Shown here one piece after another: positions 41,271 to 48,928 of a DNA stretch of 64,000 nucleotides. Both the position numbers and the translations under genes were made by a program. The notes under the pieces were generated by a model. That model had not been told where the DNA came from, ran no database searches, and saw only the letters and a program-made list of their open reading frames with translations. Source of the stretch: CAZKBP01 sp964551015 (GTDB lineage Bacteria; Bacteroidota; Bacteroidia; Cytophagales; Microscillaceae); the NCBI GenBank assembly GCA_964551015.1, contig CAZKBP010000006.1:124001-188000 (forward strand), read 5' to 3'. The first letter of the stretch is position 1. Each line of letters begins with the position of its first letter.

Positions 41271-44213
41271 CTAAATTCCAATTCTAAACAGAAGAAAATC
41301 AAAAACGTTATTTTCACCAAAATCATCCAAAAGATAGCTATACCTGACTCCCAAGTCGGCCTCTAAGAGACGAAATGCCCTTATATCAAAAGTAAGTTCT
41401 AGGCCCGTGGAGCGAATATTCACATTTTCCGTGGTATAAACATCATTCAATAAATTTCGCTGGAATTGACCAAAATCAAAAAAGACGTTCGCTTTGATTC
41501 GTTTGATAAACAACAAAGGGCCGATGGCAATATCTGGAAACCAAATCGGAAAAGCATAATTTACGCCTACCTTGTAGATCCGATCGTGGATAAAACTACC
41601 ATATCCTCTGGGATAGAAAAAGAAGTTGGCAAATTTGTAATTGTCATCAAAATCCTCTTGCTGATACGCTAGGTTAAAAAACAAGCTATGATTACGGGCT
41701 AATCCTGGCAAAAACAAGTCTAATCTGGCCGAAAACACATCTCCCGCAATATCTCCTCCACCCAAAGTGGTACGATAGCGAATATCCCAAAAATGAGCAA
41801 AGCGTGGATTCACGTTTTTCTGGGCAAAGGTCTGCTGACTATTGAAGCGCAGCCGCACATCCAAGGCATTCAGCGTAGTATTACCCAGCAGATTAGTAAA
41901 GAAAGGGCTAAGTCCAGCAGGATTTTCTACAACCAAATCCACAGAGGGATTGTCTTCATTCTCAAAGTTATTATCTGTGTTGAGGTTGAGTACGTGGAAA
42001 TCTGCACTCAAATTCAAACTCCTGAAAAGTGTGTTTTGACCTAGATTCAAAGGCAACTCCAGACCCACGAAGAAATCATTCTCTCGCCAGTTTTCTTCGT
42101 AGAGCATTAACTGCACGGTGGTATCACTACTTTGGAAAAAATTATTAAAAGTTCGCTCTCGGTTGGAGCGATTAAAACCGACCCGAACTACAGGATAAAG
42201 CTCGGCGTAGGTCAGCAATGCCGAGTAACTGAACTCACTTTCATTGCTATTGTAAGTTACGCCCAATGCGCCCGAAAGCGTACTAAATTTATTATCTGAA
42301 AGCAATCGCGCCCCAAAAATGGGAGGAAACAGCACCGGCACGATGCTATGCGGATTAATCAAGCCGCTAAACTTATTAAAGCGGCTGACCTTAAAATCTG
42401 CTTGGGGAATATCTTCTTCTACAATGCTGCCTCCCTCCTGCTCCACCAGAGGCTGGTAATAAGTGATGCTGCTGGGCTGATTTTCGTCGTATTTTTTCCA
42501 GCTTTCGGGCTTCAGTTCCATTTCTCTGAGATCATAACCATTCACAGTAAAATCACTAAAGGCCAATTTCTGGCCACTGGGCGAAACCGCAGGCTGGAAA
42601 GCACCTAGCTTCGCCGAAGTAACTTGATAAATATCCAAATCACCCTCGAGCTTGGTAGCAAAAATATTATTAATCCCTGTGTGTGCCCCCGAGAAATAAG
42701 CATATTCGCCCCGAGCAAAAGGACGCGTGATTAGATGCGTGGTTCTACGCGTGATTTCGGTAACTTTTGCATCTTCCGTATGAACCGTTTGTAGCCAATT
42801 CTCTTGCCCTTCTCGGGCTACAACTACGATGTGTTGATCGTTATCTGTCCAGCGAGGGAAGCTCAGGAAGTGGTTCTCAGGGTTGGCTAAGGTTTTGATC
42901 TTTTGACCATCCAGCGCGTTCAAAATCACTAATTGATAATTCAAATTAGGATCAACCTCTACGGCTACGATACGCCCACCGTCGCTAGATAAGGCTGGAG
43001 AAAAATAACGTGTGCGGGAAGTAACCTTATTTTTGTCCTCAAAATTTGTGTTATAGGTTTTGATAATAGAAAAATCTTGATTGCGCCAGCGTGGATCAAA
43101 ACCCCACTCGGACCAGCAAAGGATGCCATTGGCCACCGAAAGCGTAAGATTGTCGGTGCTATAATTCCCCCGATTCGTCAGGCGTTTCTCCTGACCATTT
43201 TGGTCAATCTGATAAAAAGCGCGAATTTGCTCGAAGCTACTTTTTTGTACGATCAGGGTTTCTTCATCCAGATATTGCGGATTCTGGTAATCTGTTACCG
43301 TGGTTTTGCGCTTCGTATTGACCAGACGGGAGGGCGTGATGTCAAGGTCTTCATACTTTTCGGTCCAGAGACTATCGAGTTCTTCCATAGTGGCTCGATA
43401 AAGCTCAGGCGTGCGCACTCCCGCTCTTCGTTTCAAACTACGACTAAAAGGGAAGAAAACCCCCTTGTACTTGACCGCATCGGCCACCACCCCACTCCAG
43501 ATCTCTCTACCAAAATGCCTGCGCCCGTAGGTAGTCAGGTAGTAACCCAAAGAATAATGATCGGGTACAAAATCTTTCAGAGAGCCAGCCGATGCTTTTT
43601 CATAGCCATAAATACGATCATTGAGTACAAGGGCGCGATATTCCATATCAAAGGCAGGCAACCTTCCCCGACCCGCTTGGGTCAGGGCCGTTTCCATGCC
43701 CACGGCGTCTCCTTCAAAAAACCAACGGGGCAAGGCTGTTCCCGCAAAGCCTCCCCACATCCACGAACCAAATACAGCACGGGCTGCTTTGGTAATCCCT
43801 CGGCGAGAGTTCGAAAATTGTTTCACGTGCTGATACTCATGGATAGAAAGCAAATCTAGCCAATCCGTGGTGCCATTGTTAAATTGCGGTGGCGTCATCA
43901 GGAATTCAGAGCGAAAAGGCCCTACGGTTACAAAGCCATTGGGGATGGTGGTCTGATTTTGTAACAAGATCGTCACCCTTTGCTTCATCTCACCAATTCC
44001 TGGGTTAGCATGATCCCAGAGATAATGCACGGTATTGGCGACCCTATTTCCTTGAGATTCTAGTCCTTCGGGGAAAATCACCTGTACTCGATCCGTTTCT
44101 ATCTGATTCCAACGGAGCGATAAAGGATTCAAACCCAAGGTGTTGGAGGGGATTTGGGCATAAAGGCTGGTGCTAAGACAGACCCAAAGACAGCAGAGCT
44201 TGATTTTTTTCAT
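41271..44213 (-). CDS. Secreted metallopeptidase-like/propeller/outer-membrane barrel protein
   Basis: The start at 44213 gives a signal peptide (MKKIKLCCLWVCLSTSLYAQ) and 980 residues; the longer frame would overlap the upstream gene. Residues about 30-300 look like a gluzincin metallopeptidase: H125-E126-x-x-H129 in LSIHEYQHVKQFSN and a third ligand Glu in RWFFEGDAVGME. Residues about 310-620 hold TolB-like propeller repeats (AVSPSGQKLAFSDF, FPRWTDNDQHIVVVA). The last 330 residues are beta-barrel strands resembling the surface-antigen/BamA group and end FDFLLFRIGI. The whole appears to be a cell-surface or outer-membrane protease; activity is not proven. An internal portion of this gene recurs as a decayed fragment at 47478-47643. 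Confidence 0.88.
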   Translation of the reverse strand: MKKIKLCCLWVCLSTSLYAQIPSNTLGLNPLSLRWNQIETDRVQVIFPEGLESQGNRVANTVHYLWDHANPGIGEMKQRVTILLQNQTTIPNGFVTVGPFRSEFLMTPPQFNNGTTDWLDLLSIHEYQHVKQFSNSRRGITKAARAVFGSWMWGGFAGTALPRWFFEGDAVGMETALTQAGRGRLPAFDMEYRALVLNDRIYGYEKASAGSLKDFVPDHYSLGYYLTTYGRRHFGREIWSGVVADAVKYKGVFFPFSRSLKRRAGVRTPELYRATMEELDSLWTEKYEDLDITPSRLVNTKRKTTVTDYQNPQYLDEETLIVQKSSFEQIRAFYQIDQNGQEKRLTNRGNYSTDNLTLSVANGILCWSEWGFDPRWRNQDFSIIKTYNTNFEDKNKVTSRTRYFSPALSSDGGRIVAVEVDPNLNYQLVILNALDGQKIKTLANPENHFLSFPRWTDNDQHIVVVAREGQENWLQTVHTEDAKVTEITRRTTHLITRPFARGEYAYFSGAHTGINNIFATKLEGDLDIYQVTSAKLGAFQPAVSPSGQKLAFSDFTVNGYDLREMELKPESWKKYDENQPSSITYYQPLVEQEGGSIVEEDIPQADFKVSRFNKFSGLINPHSIVPVLFPPIFGARLLSDNKFSTLSGALGVTYNSNESEFSYSALLTYAELYPVVRVGFNRSNRERTFNNFFQSSDTTVQLMLYEENWRENDFFVGLELPLNLGQNTLFRSLNLSADFHVLNLNTDNNFENEDNPSVDLVVENPAGLSPFFTNLLGNTTLNALDVRLRFNSQQTFAQKNVNPRFAHFWDIRYRTTLGGGDIAGDVFSARLDLFLPGLARNHSLFFNLAYQQEDFDDNYKFANFFFYPRGYGSFIHDRIYKVGVNYAFPIWFPDIAIGPLLFIKRIKANVFFDFGQFQRNLLNDVYTTENVNIRSTGLELTFDIRAFRLLEADLGVRYSYLLDDFGENNVFDFLLFRIGI
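43282..43603. repeat. Source segment of the decayed copy at 47478-47643
   Basis: Bases 43282-43410 match 47478-47606 without gaps (5 mismatches in 129), and 43567-43603 match 47607-47643 exactly. The 156 bases between the two blocks are absent from the second locus. Confidence 0.93.
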
Positions 44214-44382
44214 AAAGGAAAGCGAAAGCGAAGCTATTTTATTGTTTACAAAAGAACTTCTAAGATAAAAAAGAAGCCCGAAAGCACCAATATAGAAACT
44301 CATCGGATATTCCTGAAAAGTAAAAAGGAATACTTCAGCAATGAAAAATACTATAATGGGATATTCAAACTTTCTCTTGGCT

Positions 44383-44928
44383 TTAATCCATGGAGACAGG
44401 ACGCCCGTTTTCTTGGACATCAATCTTCCATTTCTCTTCGTACATAGATGTATACTCTATGATGATATTGAAGGGCAATTTCTCTTGATCTTCTACTTTC
44501 AAATAGCGACTAATCTCTTCGGTATATTTTTCATCAAATTCATAGGCAAACAGGATTCTAGATTCGTCGGCAGAGAGGGTCGCTCCCACGGCTAGGTTAG
44601 AAAAGTTTGTGAAATTTCCCCATTCCTTCATTTTGGGATAAGTTTTATTAAAAAAATATTCGAGATCCATCGGGTATTTTTTGCCATCTAGCTCTATTTC
44701 AGTCTTTTCAATAATAGCTGGGCCAATCCCTTTATTCTTGAGGATGGTAGAATACTCTAATTTTCCGGCACTGTAATGATATTTGGTAGTAAAACTTAGA
44801 CGAGGACGAATGGATAGCCTGCTTTGCTTGTACATAATATTGGTCTGGTAAATGAACATAATCAGCGTTATCAAGCTAATTAGCATAGCACTCAGACCAA
44901 CTACGCGGTCAACATTTATTTTTTTCAT
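44383..44928 (-). CDS. Hypothetical single-pass membrane protein
   Basis: The 181-residue protein starts MKKINVDRVVGLSAMLISLI, an N-terminal signal anchor (about 9-29), followed by a basic segment and a predicted beta-rich domain (PRLSFTTKYHYSAGKLEYST, ILKNKGIGPAIIEKTEIELD). The latter resembles Ig-like domains of small bacterial membrane proteins with an NKGIGPA-type turn. No function is known. Its 5' flank, from the start codon outwards, is duplicated at 47636 onward, where the gene itself has been lost. It lies upstream of the metallopeptidase gene on the same strand with a 170-base gap. Confidence 0.75.
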   Translation of the reverse strand: MKKINVDRVVGLSAMLISLITLIMFIYQTNIMYKQSRLSIRPRLSFTTKYHYSAGKLEYSTILKNKGIGPAIIEKTEIELDGKKYPMDLEYFFNKTYPKMKEWGNFTNFSNLAVGATLSADESRILFAYEFDEKYTEEISRYLKVEDQEKLPFNIIIEYTSMYEEKWKIDVQENGRPVSMD

Positions 44929-45058
44929 CGCTTAAATATAAGATTTTCTCAGATATTTTGGAGAATAGCAGAACGAAGTTAGCCAGAGAATCACGCTAGA
45001 CTTACGAAAAATCATGGCCGTGTGAATTGAGAAAACGCTATTCTATGCCATATTTTTT
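44921..45058. repeat. Duplicated flank, copy 1 (matches 47636-47773)
   Basis: About 137 bases are nearly identical to 47636-47773, with three substitutions and one length change in a T-run. The repeat begins at the octamer TTTTTCAT and ends in the 3' end of the DUF6624-like gene in the other copy. Confidence 0.93.
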
Positions 45059-45269
45059 CTTGATTTATTTGGTTTTTATTGTAAGGATAGTCTGAGCAAG
45101 CTCCTCTTTTAAACTTTGTAAGCACAAAAGCTACTCATATTGCATATCGCACCTCACCTGAAGTTCAATATATTCCTAAACCTTACCTCTGTAAAGAAAT
45201 AGCACGGAGTGTCTGGTTACTTTACATCATTGGCCTGTTTTTTATCGTATTCTATCTAAAAATTTTGGT
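44929..45269. other. Intergenic region carrying a duplication relic
   Basis: About 340 bases. The left half is the duplicated flank and the gene scar described separately. The right half (45100-45269) is AT-rich with no gene. It should hold the promoter of the thioredoxin-fold gene, not identified. Confidence 0.6.
45034..45090 (-). pseudogene. Deletion scar of a DUF6624-like gene
   Basis: On the minus strand the last codons of the gene at 47753-48667 (reading KYGIE and stop) are present at about 45037-45058. They are joined directly to sequence matching that gene's 5' flank (45063-45090 versus 48669-48696, one substitution). The roughly 890 bases between, the body of the gene, are missing. 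This is the remnant of a second copy removed by an internal deletion. Confidence 0.85.
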
Positions 45270-45926
45270 ATGGGTATTTACAGTAGACACGGGCAGGTAA
45301 CTGTTTATCTGTTTATGGGTATTTTGTTTACGCTAATTGTATGGCTTTTTTGGCGGGAGGAAATACGCTATTCTTTACCCACTCCTGTTCCTGAGGGTTA
45401 TGAGTTAATAGCCATTGATTCCAAGATAGATCTAAATAATTTCCTGCAAGCACAGTCTGAGCGCCCTGTTTTCCTGCATTTTTTTAATCCTGATTGTCCC
45501 TGTTCGCGCTTCAATATCAAGCATTTTGGGAAGCTGATCGCGACTTACGGAGAGCAAGTCCAATTCTATGCGGTTTTACAAGTGCGAGAAGGAGATCAGG
45601 AAGGAGCCATTGAGCGTTTCCAAAAACGCTATCGTCTGCAAATACCTACCATCTTAGATCATCAGGAGCGCCTCGCCGAGCGCTGTGGCGTCTATGCCAC
45701 CCCACAGGCTGTAATTCTGGATAAAGAGACCAAACTCTACTACCGCGGAAATTATAACCGAGCACGTTACTGTACCGACCGACGTTTCAATTACGCCCAA
45801 ATGGCCATTGACTCTATTTTAGATCATCGTCCACCCCCGATTTTCAATACCTTAGCGGCTGAACCTTATGGCTGTGAACTTCCCAGCGAACAAGTCGAGA
45901 CAGCTTGGCTGGATTTATTTGAATAA
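45270..45926 (+). CDS. Membrane-anchored thioredoxin-fold protein with CPC motif
   Basis: The 218-residue protein has one N-terminal transmembrane helix (about 10-28, VTVYLFMGILFTLIVWLFW) and then a periplasmic thioredoxin-like domain. The active-site loop reads HFFNPDCPCSRFN with C76 and C78, a C-x-C arrangement rather than the C-x-x-C of thioredoxin. The cis-proline loop is YATPQAVILD. This resembles the DUF6436 group, seen in other bacteria with the same CPC-SRFN loop. A redox or isomerase role in the envelope is likely; the substrate is unknown. Its 3' end lies 20 bases before the GAF-sensor start, so the two probably form an operon. Confidence 0.85.
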   Translation: MGIYSRHGQVTVYLFMGILFTLIVWLFWREEIRYSLPTPVPEGYELIAIDSKIDLNNFLQAQSERPVFLHFFNPDCPCSRFNIKHFGKLIATYGEQVQFYAVLQVREGDQEGAIERFQKRYRLQIPTILDHQERLAERCGVYATPQAVILDKETKLYYRGNYNRARYCTDRRFNYAQMAIDSILDHRPPPIFNTLAAEPYGCELPSEQVETAWLDLFE

Positions 45927-45945
45927 CCTTAATAATTTTTTTCTT

Positions 45946-47424
45946 ATGGAAGCTGCAAATATGACACAGGATGAGCGATTAAAACAAGAACTGGAAAAAA
46001 TATACCAACGTGCTGATCAATATAGTGCAAGATTGATTATTCTATCTTTTATGTTCGGTATTTTCATTGCTCCGATTTATGAAACTTGGGCGTTTGCTTG
46101 GGGGATTGGGGGCTTGAATTTGATGATTTTTGCCATTGCTTATTTTTTGGTCGTGAGTCCTTTCGTGAAACGCATCCTGATTAGTATTGTCTTTGCCGTG
46201 TATATGCTGCAAATGATTGGGCAAATGCACGGGATGGCCGAACCTCATTTCTTGTATTTCGTGTATGGTGCGTTCTTGATTATTTATCAAGATTGGCGGA
46301 TCATGATCCCCTATGCCATTCTCACGGTGGCACACCATACTACTTTCTTCTATCTTCAATTGGCGGGGGTAGAAGGCTTGGGGATTTATTTTATTAATTA
46401 CACGGATGTAGATTACATGGTATTGGGGTTTCACTACTTATTTGTAGTAGCCATGGCAGTTATTTGTGGCTTATGGGCAGTTGATCTCAGGCAAAGAAAT
46501 GTGAATATGATCTTAACCACTATCCAAAATGAAAATCACCTGAGCTTAGTAGAAAGAGGCGTAGAGTTTGCCCAGCAAATCAGCAAAGGAGAATTGGACA
46601 GCCAGTATGAAATCAAAGGAGAGCAAGATATCCTCGGGCAAGCCTTGGTAGAAATGCAAAAAAACCTTCAAAGAGCCTCGGAAAAAGAAGCCCGAGAACG
46701 CTTTATCAACACGGGGCTTTCACGTTTAGCCAAAATCCTCCAAGACTACTTGAATGATCTCAAAACACTAGGAAACAAAGCACTGAAGGAGTTAGTAGAC
46801 TACTTAGAGCTAAACCAAGCGGCACTCTTCGTAGCCGATGAAGATGAGAGTACCGGAAATATTCGCCTCAATTTGCTTTCCTGTTATGCCTATAGCCGTC
46901 TTAAGTACATTCACCGCAGTGTTGAAATTAATGAGTTTGCCGAGGATATGCTTGCGCAGGCTTTCATGGAAAAAGAAATGATGTACCTGAAAAAAGTCCC
47001 CCCTGGCTATTTTAACATTACCTCTGGTTTAGGAGAAACCGTACCTAACACGCTGATAATTCTACCCTTAAAGGTAAATGAAGAAGCCGTGGGTGTAATA
47101 GAAATGGCAGGTTTAGAAGAATTAGAAGAACATAAATTGGAGTTTCTCAAAAAAGCCTCTGAGAGCTTGGCTGCCACCATTTCCTCAGCTCATGTGAACG
47201 CACGTACACAGAAATTACTCAGAGCTACCCAAGAACAAGCCGAAGAACTCAAGACCCAAGAGGAAGAAATGCGGCAAAACATGGAAGAACTACAATCTAC
47301 CCAAGAGGCTATGCGCCGCAAGCAAATCGAGTTAGAAGAAACCAATCGCAAACTCATGGAAAGCCAGTCCGCCTTGGAAAAAATAGGTACAGGCAACCAT
47401 GCTGAACCTAATGGCAATCACTGA
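45946..47424 (+). CDS. Multi-pass membrane sensor with HAMP-like, GAF and coiled-coil regions, no output domain
   Basis: The ATG at 45946 follows the thioredoxin-fold gene by 20 bases; a longer frame would overlap that gene by 59 bases. The 492-residue protein has about six transmembrane helices (25-195) with the motif series GQMHGMAEPHF, IIYQDWRIM and VAHHTTFFYLQ, seen as a sensor module in some chemotaxis receptors. A HAMP-like segment (about 200-255), a GAF domain (about 265-420) and a glutamate-rich coiled coil (LKTQEEEMRQNMEELQSTQE) follow. It ends without kinase, cyclase or methyl-accepting domain, so it either relays to a partner or has lost its C-terminus. The decayed duplicate fragment starts 54 bases after its stop. 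Confidence 0.85.
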   Translation: MEAANMTQDERLKQELEKIYQRADQYSARLIILSFMFGIFIAPIYETWAFAWGIGGLNLMIFAIAYFLVVSPFVKRILISIVFAVYMLQMIGQMHGMAEPHFLYFVYGAFLIIYQDWRIMIPYAILTVAHHTTFFYLQLAGVEGLGIYFINYTDVDYMVLGFHYLFVVAMAVICGLWAVDLRQRNVNMILTTIQNENHLSLVERGVEFAQQISKGELDSQYEIKGEQDILGQALVEMQKNLQRASEKEARERFINTGLSRLAKILQDYLNDLKTLGNKALKELVDYLELNQAALFVADEDESTGNIRLNLLSCYAYSRLKYIHRSVEINEFAEDMLAQAFMEKEMMYLKKVPPGYFNITSGLGETVPNTLIILPLKVNEEAVGVIEMAGLEELEEHKLEFLKKASESLAATISSAHVNARTQKLLRATQEQAEELKTQEEEMRQNMEELQSTQEAMRRKQIELEETNRKLMESQSALEKIGTGNHAEPNGNH

Positions 47425-47752
47425 ACGCCAGTTTTCTCTGCTTCACAAAATGAGTAGCTTGAGCCTGAGCTTTGTGCTTCTGGCAATCTGTTACCGTGGT
47501 TTTGCGCTTCGTATTGACCAGACGGGAGGGCGTGATGTCAAGGTCTTCATACTTTTAGACCCAGAGACTATCGAGTTCTTCCATAGTGGCTCGATAAAGA
47601 TCAGGCACAAAATCTTTCAGAGAGCCAGCCGATGCTTTTTCATCGCTTAAATATAAGATTTTCTCAGATATTTTGGAGGAGAGCAGAACGAAGTTAGCCA
47701 GAGAATCACGCTAGACTTACGAAAAATCACGGCCGTGTGAATTGAGAAAACG
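47425..47752. other. Intergenic region composed mainly of duplication relics
   Basis: About 328 bases. Only the first 53 bases are not traceable to the duplication. The remainder is two metallopeptidase-gene fragments followed by the flank of the 44383-44928 gene. Confidence 0.75.
47478..47643 (-). pseudogene. Decayed internal fragment of the metallopeptidase/propeller gene
   Basis: Two blocks match the gene at 41271-44213 in the same orientation: 47478-47606 with 43282-43410 (about 96% identical) and 47607-47643 with 43567-43603 (identical). The 156 bases missing between them are exactly 52 codons. The fragment ends at TTTTTCAT, which also marks the start codon region of the gene at 44383-44928. 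There it joins that gene's upstream sequence, so deletion through this short shared octamer is likely. No start, signal peptide or active site remains. Confidence 0.9.
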
Positions 47753-47773
47753 CTATTCTATGCCATATTTTTC
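47636..47773. repeat. Duplicated flank, copy 2 (matches 44921-45058)
   Basis: Same 137-base block as at 44921-45058, here leading into the intact 3' end of the DUF6624-like gene. The membrane-protein gene that adjoins it in copy 1 is absent. Confidence 0.93.
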
Positions 47774-48667
47774 TTTCACCTTCTTTCTGATAGATTCTTT
47801 GGCTAAAACCGTCCCTTCTTGTGAGCCAAAAATCTGATAGCCATACTTAATGGCGTAGATACGATCCAAAAGCATTTTAAAAGGCGTTACGTGCAGTTTT
47901 TGAGCTTGTACAGCTTTCTGAATAGTGGGTAAATAGCCTTCCATCATCTCTAGGTCAGAGTGCTGAATAACCTGCCACATCACGTGCTCAAACCTCTCTC
48001 CTACCAAAAATTTTCCCACATAGGTTTGATGACTCTGATAAAGTGAATCTATCAATTTTTGATTTTTCTGATCTAGGGTAGCTTGTTTTTGGATGAGGTT
48101 AGCGTTTTTCAAAAAATCAATTTCTTCTCTAAATTTTTGATCATCTACATCCACTTGCTGGATCAGTTTCACTAATTTACTATCTAGTTGATGTTCCTGA
48201 GTATAAGCTTGAAGATCAAAAGTGTCTGAGGTGGGAGCCTGCTCCAAACATTGCTTTAAGTAGCGTTCATACAAATCAGGAATTTCTTGGTAAAAACGCA
48301 ATTTGTCTTTTAGCTTAATAAGATATTCACAACTACCTTCAGCCTGTACCATTTTTTTAAAGGCCATTTCCAAGTGTTCTCTTGACTCATCTAAGACCGA
48401 AAAAGCGGTGGTGATATTACAATAATCACCTACATTAAAGTTATCGGGATCATTCTTGACAGCTTTTTTGGTTTCTTGAATCACCATTTGCGCAAAGCCA
48501 AAATCCCGATCGCTTACCGTTTCTTTTTGTAAGGGCTGATAAACTAGGAATTGCTCCTCAAAATTTTCGTAGCTAAACTGAACCGCTTTCACCTCCTGAG
48601 CAGGCAGTTGAAGCATCAAGTTCCAGAAGAAAATTACCGAAAGAATCGTTGATGTAGAAGTTTTCAT
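47753..48667 (-). CDS. Secreted DUF6624-like protein
   Basis: The 304-residue protein has a signal peptide (MKTSTSTILSVIFFWNLMLQ, cleavage near PAQ). The N-terminal half is helical, with a pair of cysteines (YCNITTAF, GSCEYL). The C-terminal half reads as DUF6624: LIDSLYQSHQTYVGKFLV, WQVIQHSDLEMMEGYLP, then FKMLLDRIYAIKYGYQIFGS, close to the family ending LxDRxxxxxGxxQxYGTQ. DUF6624 proteins are common in Bacteroidota and have no known biochemical role. Its last codons and upstream region also occur at 45034-45090 without the body. Confidence 0.8.
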   Translation of the reverse strand: MKTSTSTILSVIFFWNLMLQLPAQEVKAVQFSYENFEEQFLVYQPLQKETVSDRDFGFAQMVIQETKKAVKNDPDNFNVGDYCNITTAFSVLDESREHLEMAFKKMVQAEGSCEYLIKLKDKLRFYQEIPDLYERYLKQCLEQAPTSDTFDLQAYTQEHQLDSKLVKLIQQVDVDDQKFREEIDFLKNANLIQKQATLDQKNQKLIDSLYQSHQTYVGKFLVGERFEHVMWQVIQHSDLEMMEGYLPTIQKAVQAQKLHVTPFKMLLDRIYAIKYGYQIFGSQEGTVLAKESIRKKVKEKYGIE

Positions 48668-48761
48668 GGTTTATTTGGTTTTTATTATAAGGATGGCTCG
48701 AACAATTAGATAGTTGTATAGAAGCTGTTTTTTCTGGATAATAATTTTTATTCTCATCCTT

Positions 48762-48782
48762 GGAGATGGTTCGGGTTTTATT
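48762..48782. repeat. Second occurrence of a short dispersed motif
   Basis: GGAGATGGTTCGGGTTTTAT resembles the hairpin arm at 8589 (GGAGATGGCTCGAGTTCTAT), differing at three positions. Two occurrences only, so this may be a genomic repeat family or chance. Confidence 0.35.
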
Positions 48783-48928
48783 TTTTAGGATAAAGTTGTA
48801 CGAGGTATCCTCTTTGTTGCTTGTTGATCAAATATCCTTTGAATTCCTAAGGTTCATCGTGAGCTTGACTATTTTTTTCTGTTAATTTGCGTAAAGTACA
48901 AAACCTCTCATTATTTATCCAAACCCAT

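Noticed and set aside
43077..43859. Rightward 260-codon open frame
   Set aside because: It is antisense to the metallopeptidase/propeller gene, whose domains and signal peptide are unambiguous.
44214..44423. N-terminal 70-residue extension of the metallopeptidase gene
   Set aside because: It would overlap the gene at 44383-44928 and hide a good signal peptide at the later ATG.
47399..47650. Rightward 83-codon open frame resembling part of the frame at 43077-43859
   Set aside because: The similarity comes from the duplicated, antisense metallopeptidase fragment, so it is a relic rather than a gene.
47425..48700. Duplicated segments as an assembly artefact
   Set aside because: The copies differ at several positions and have distinct internal deletions, which an assembly duplication of identical reads would not produce; long reads would still be the final proof.
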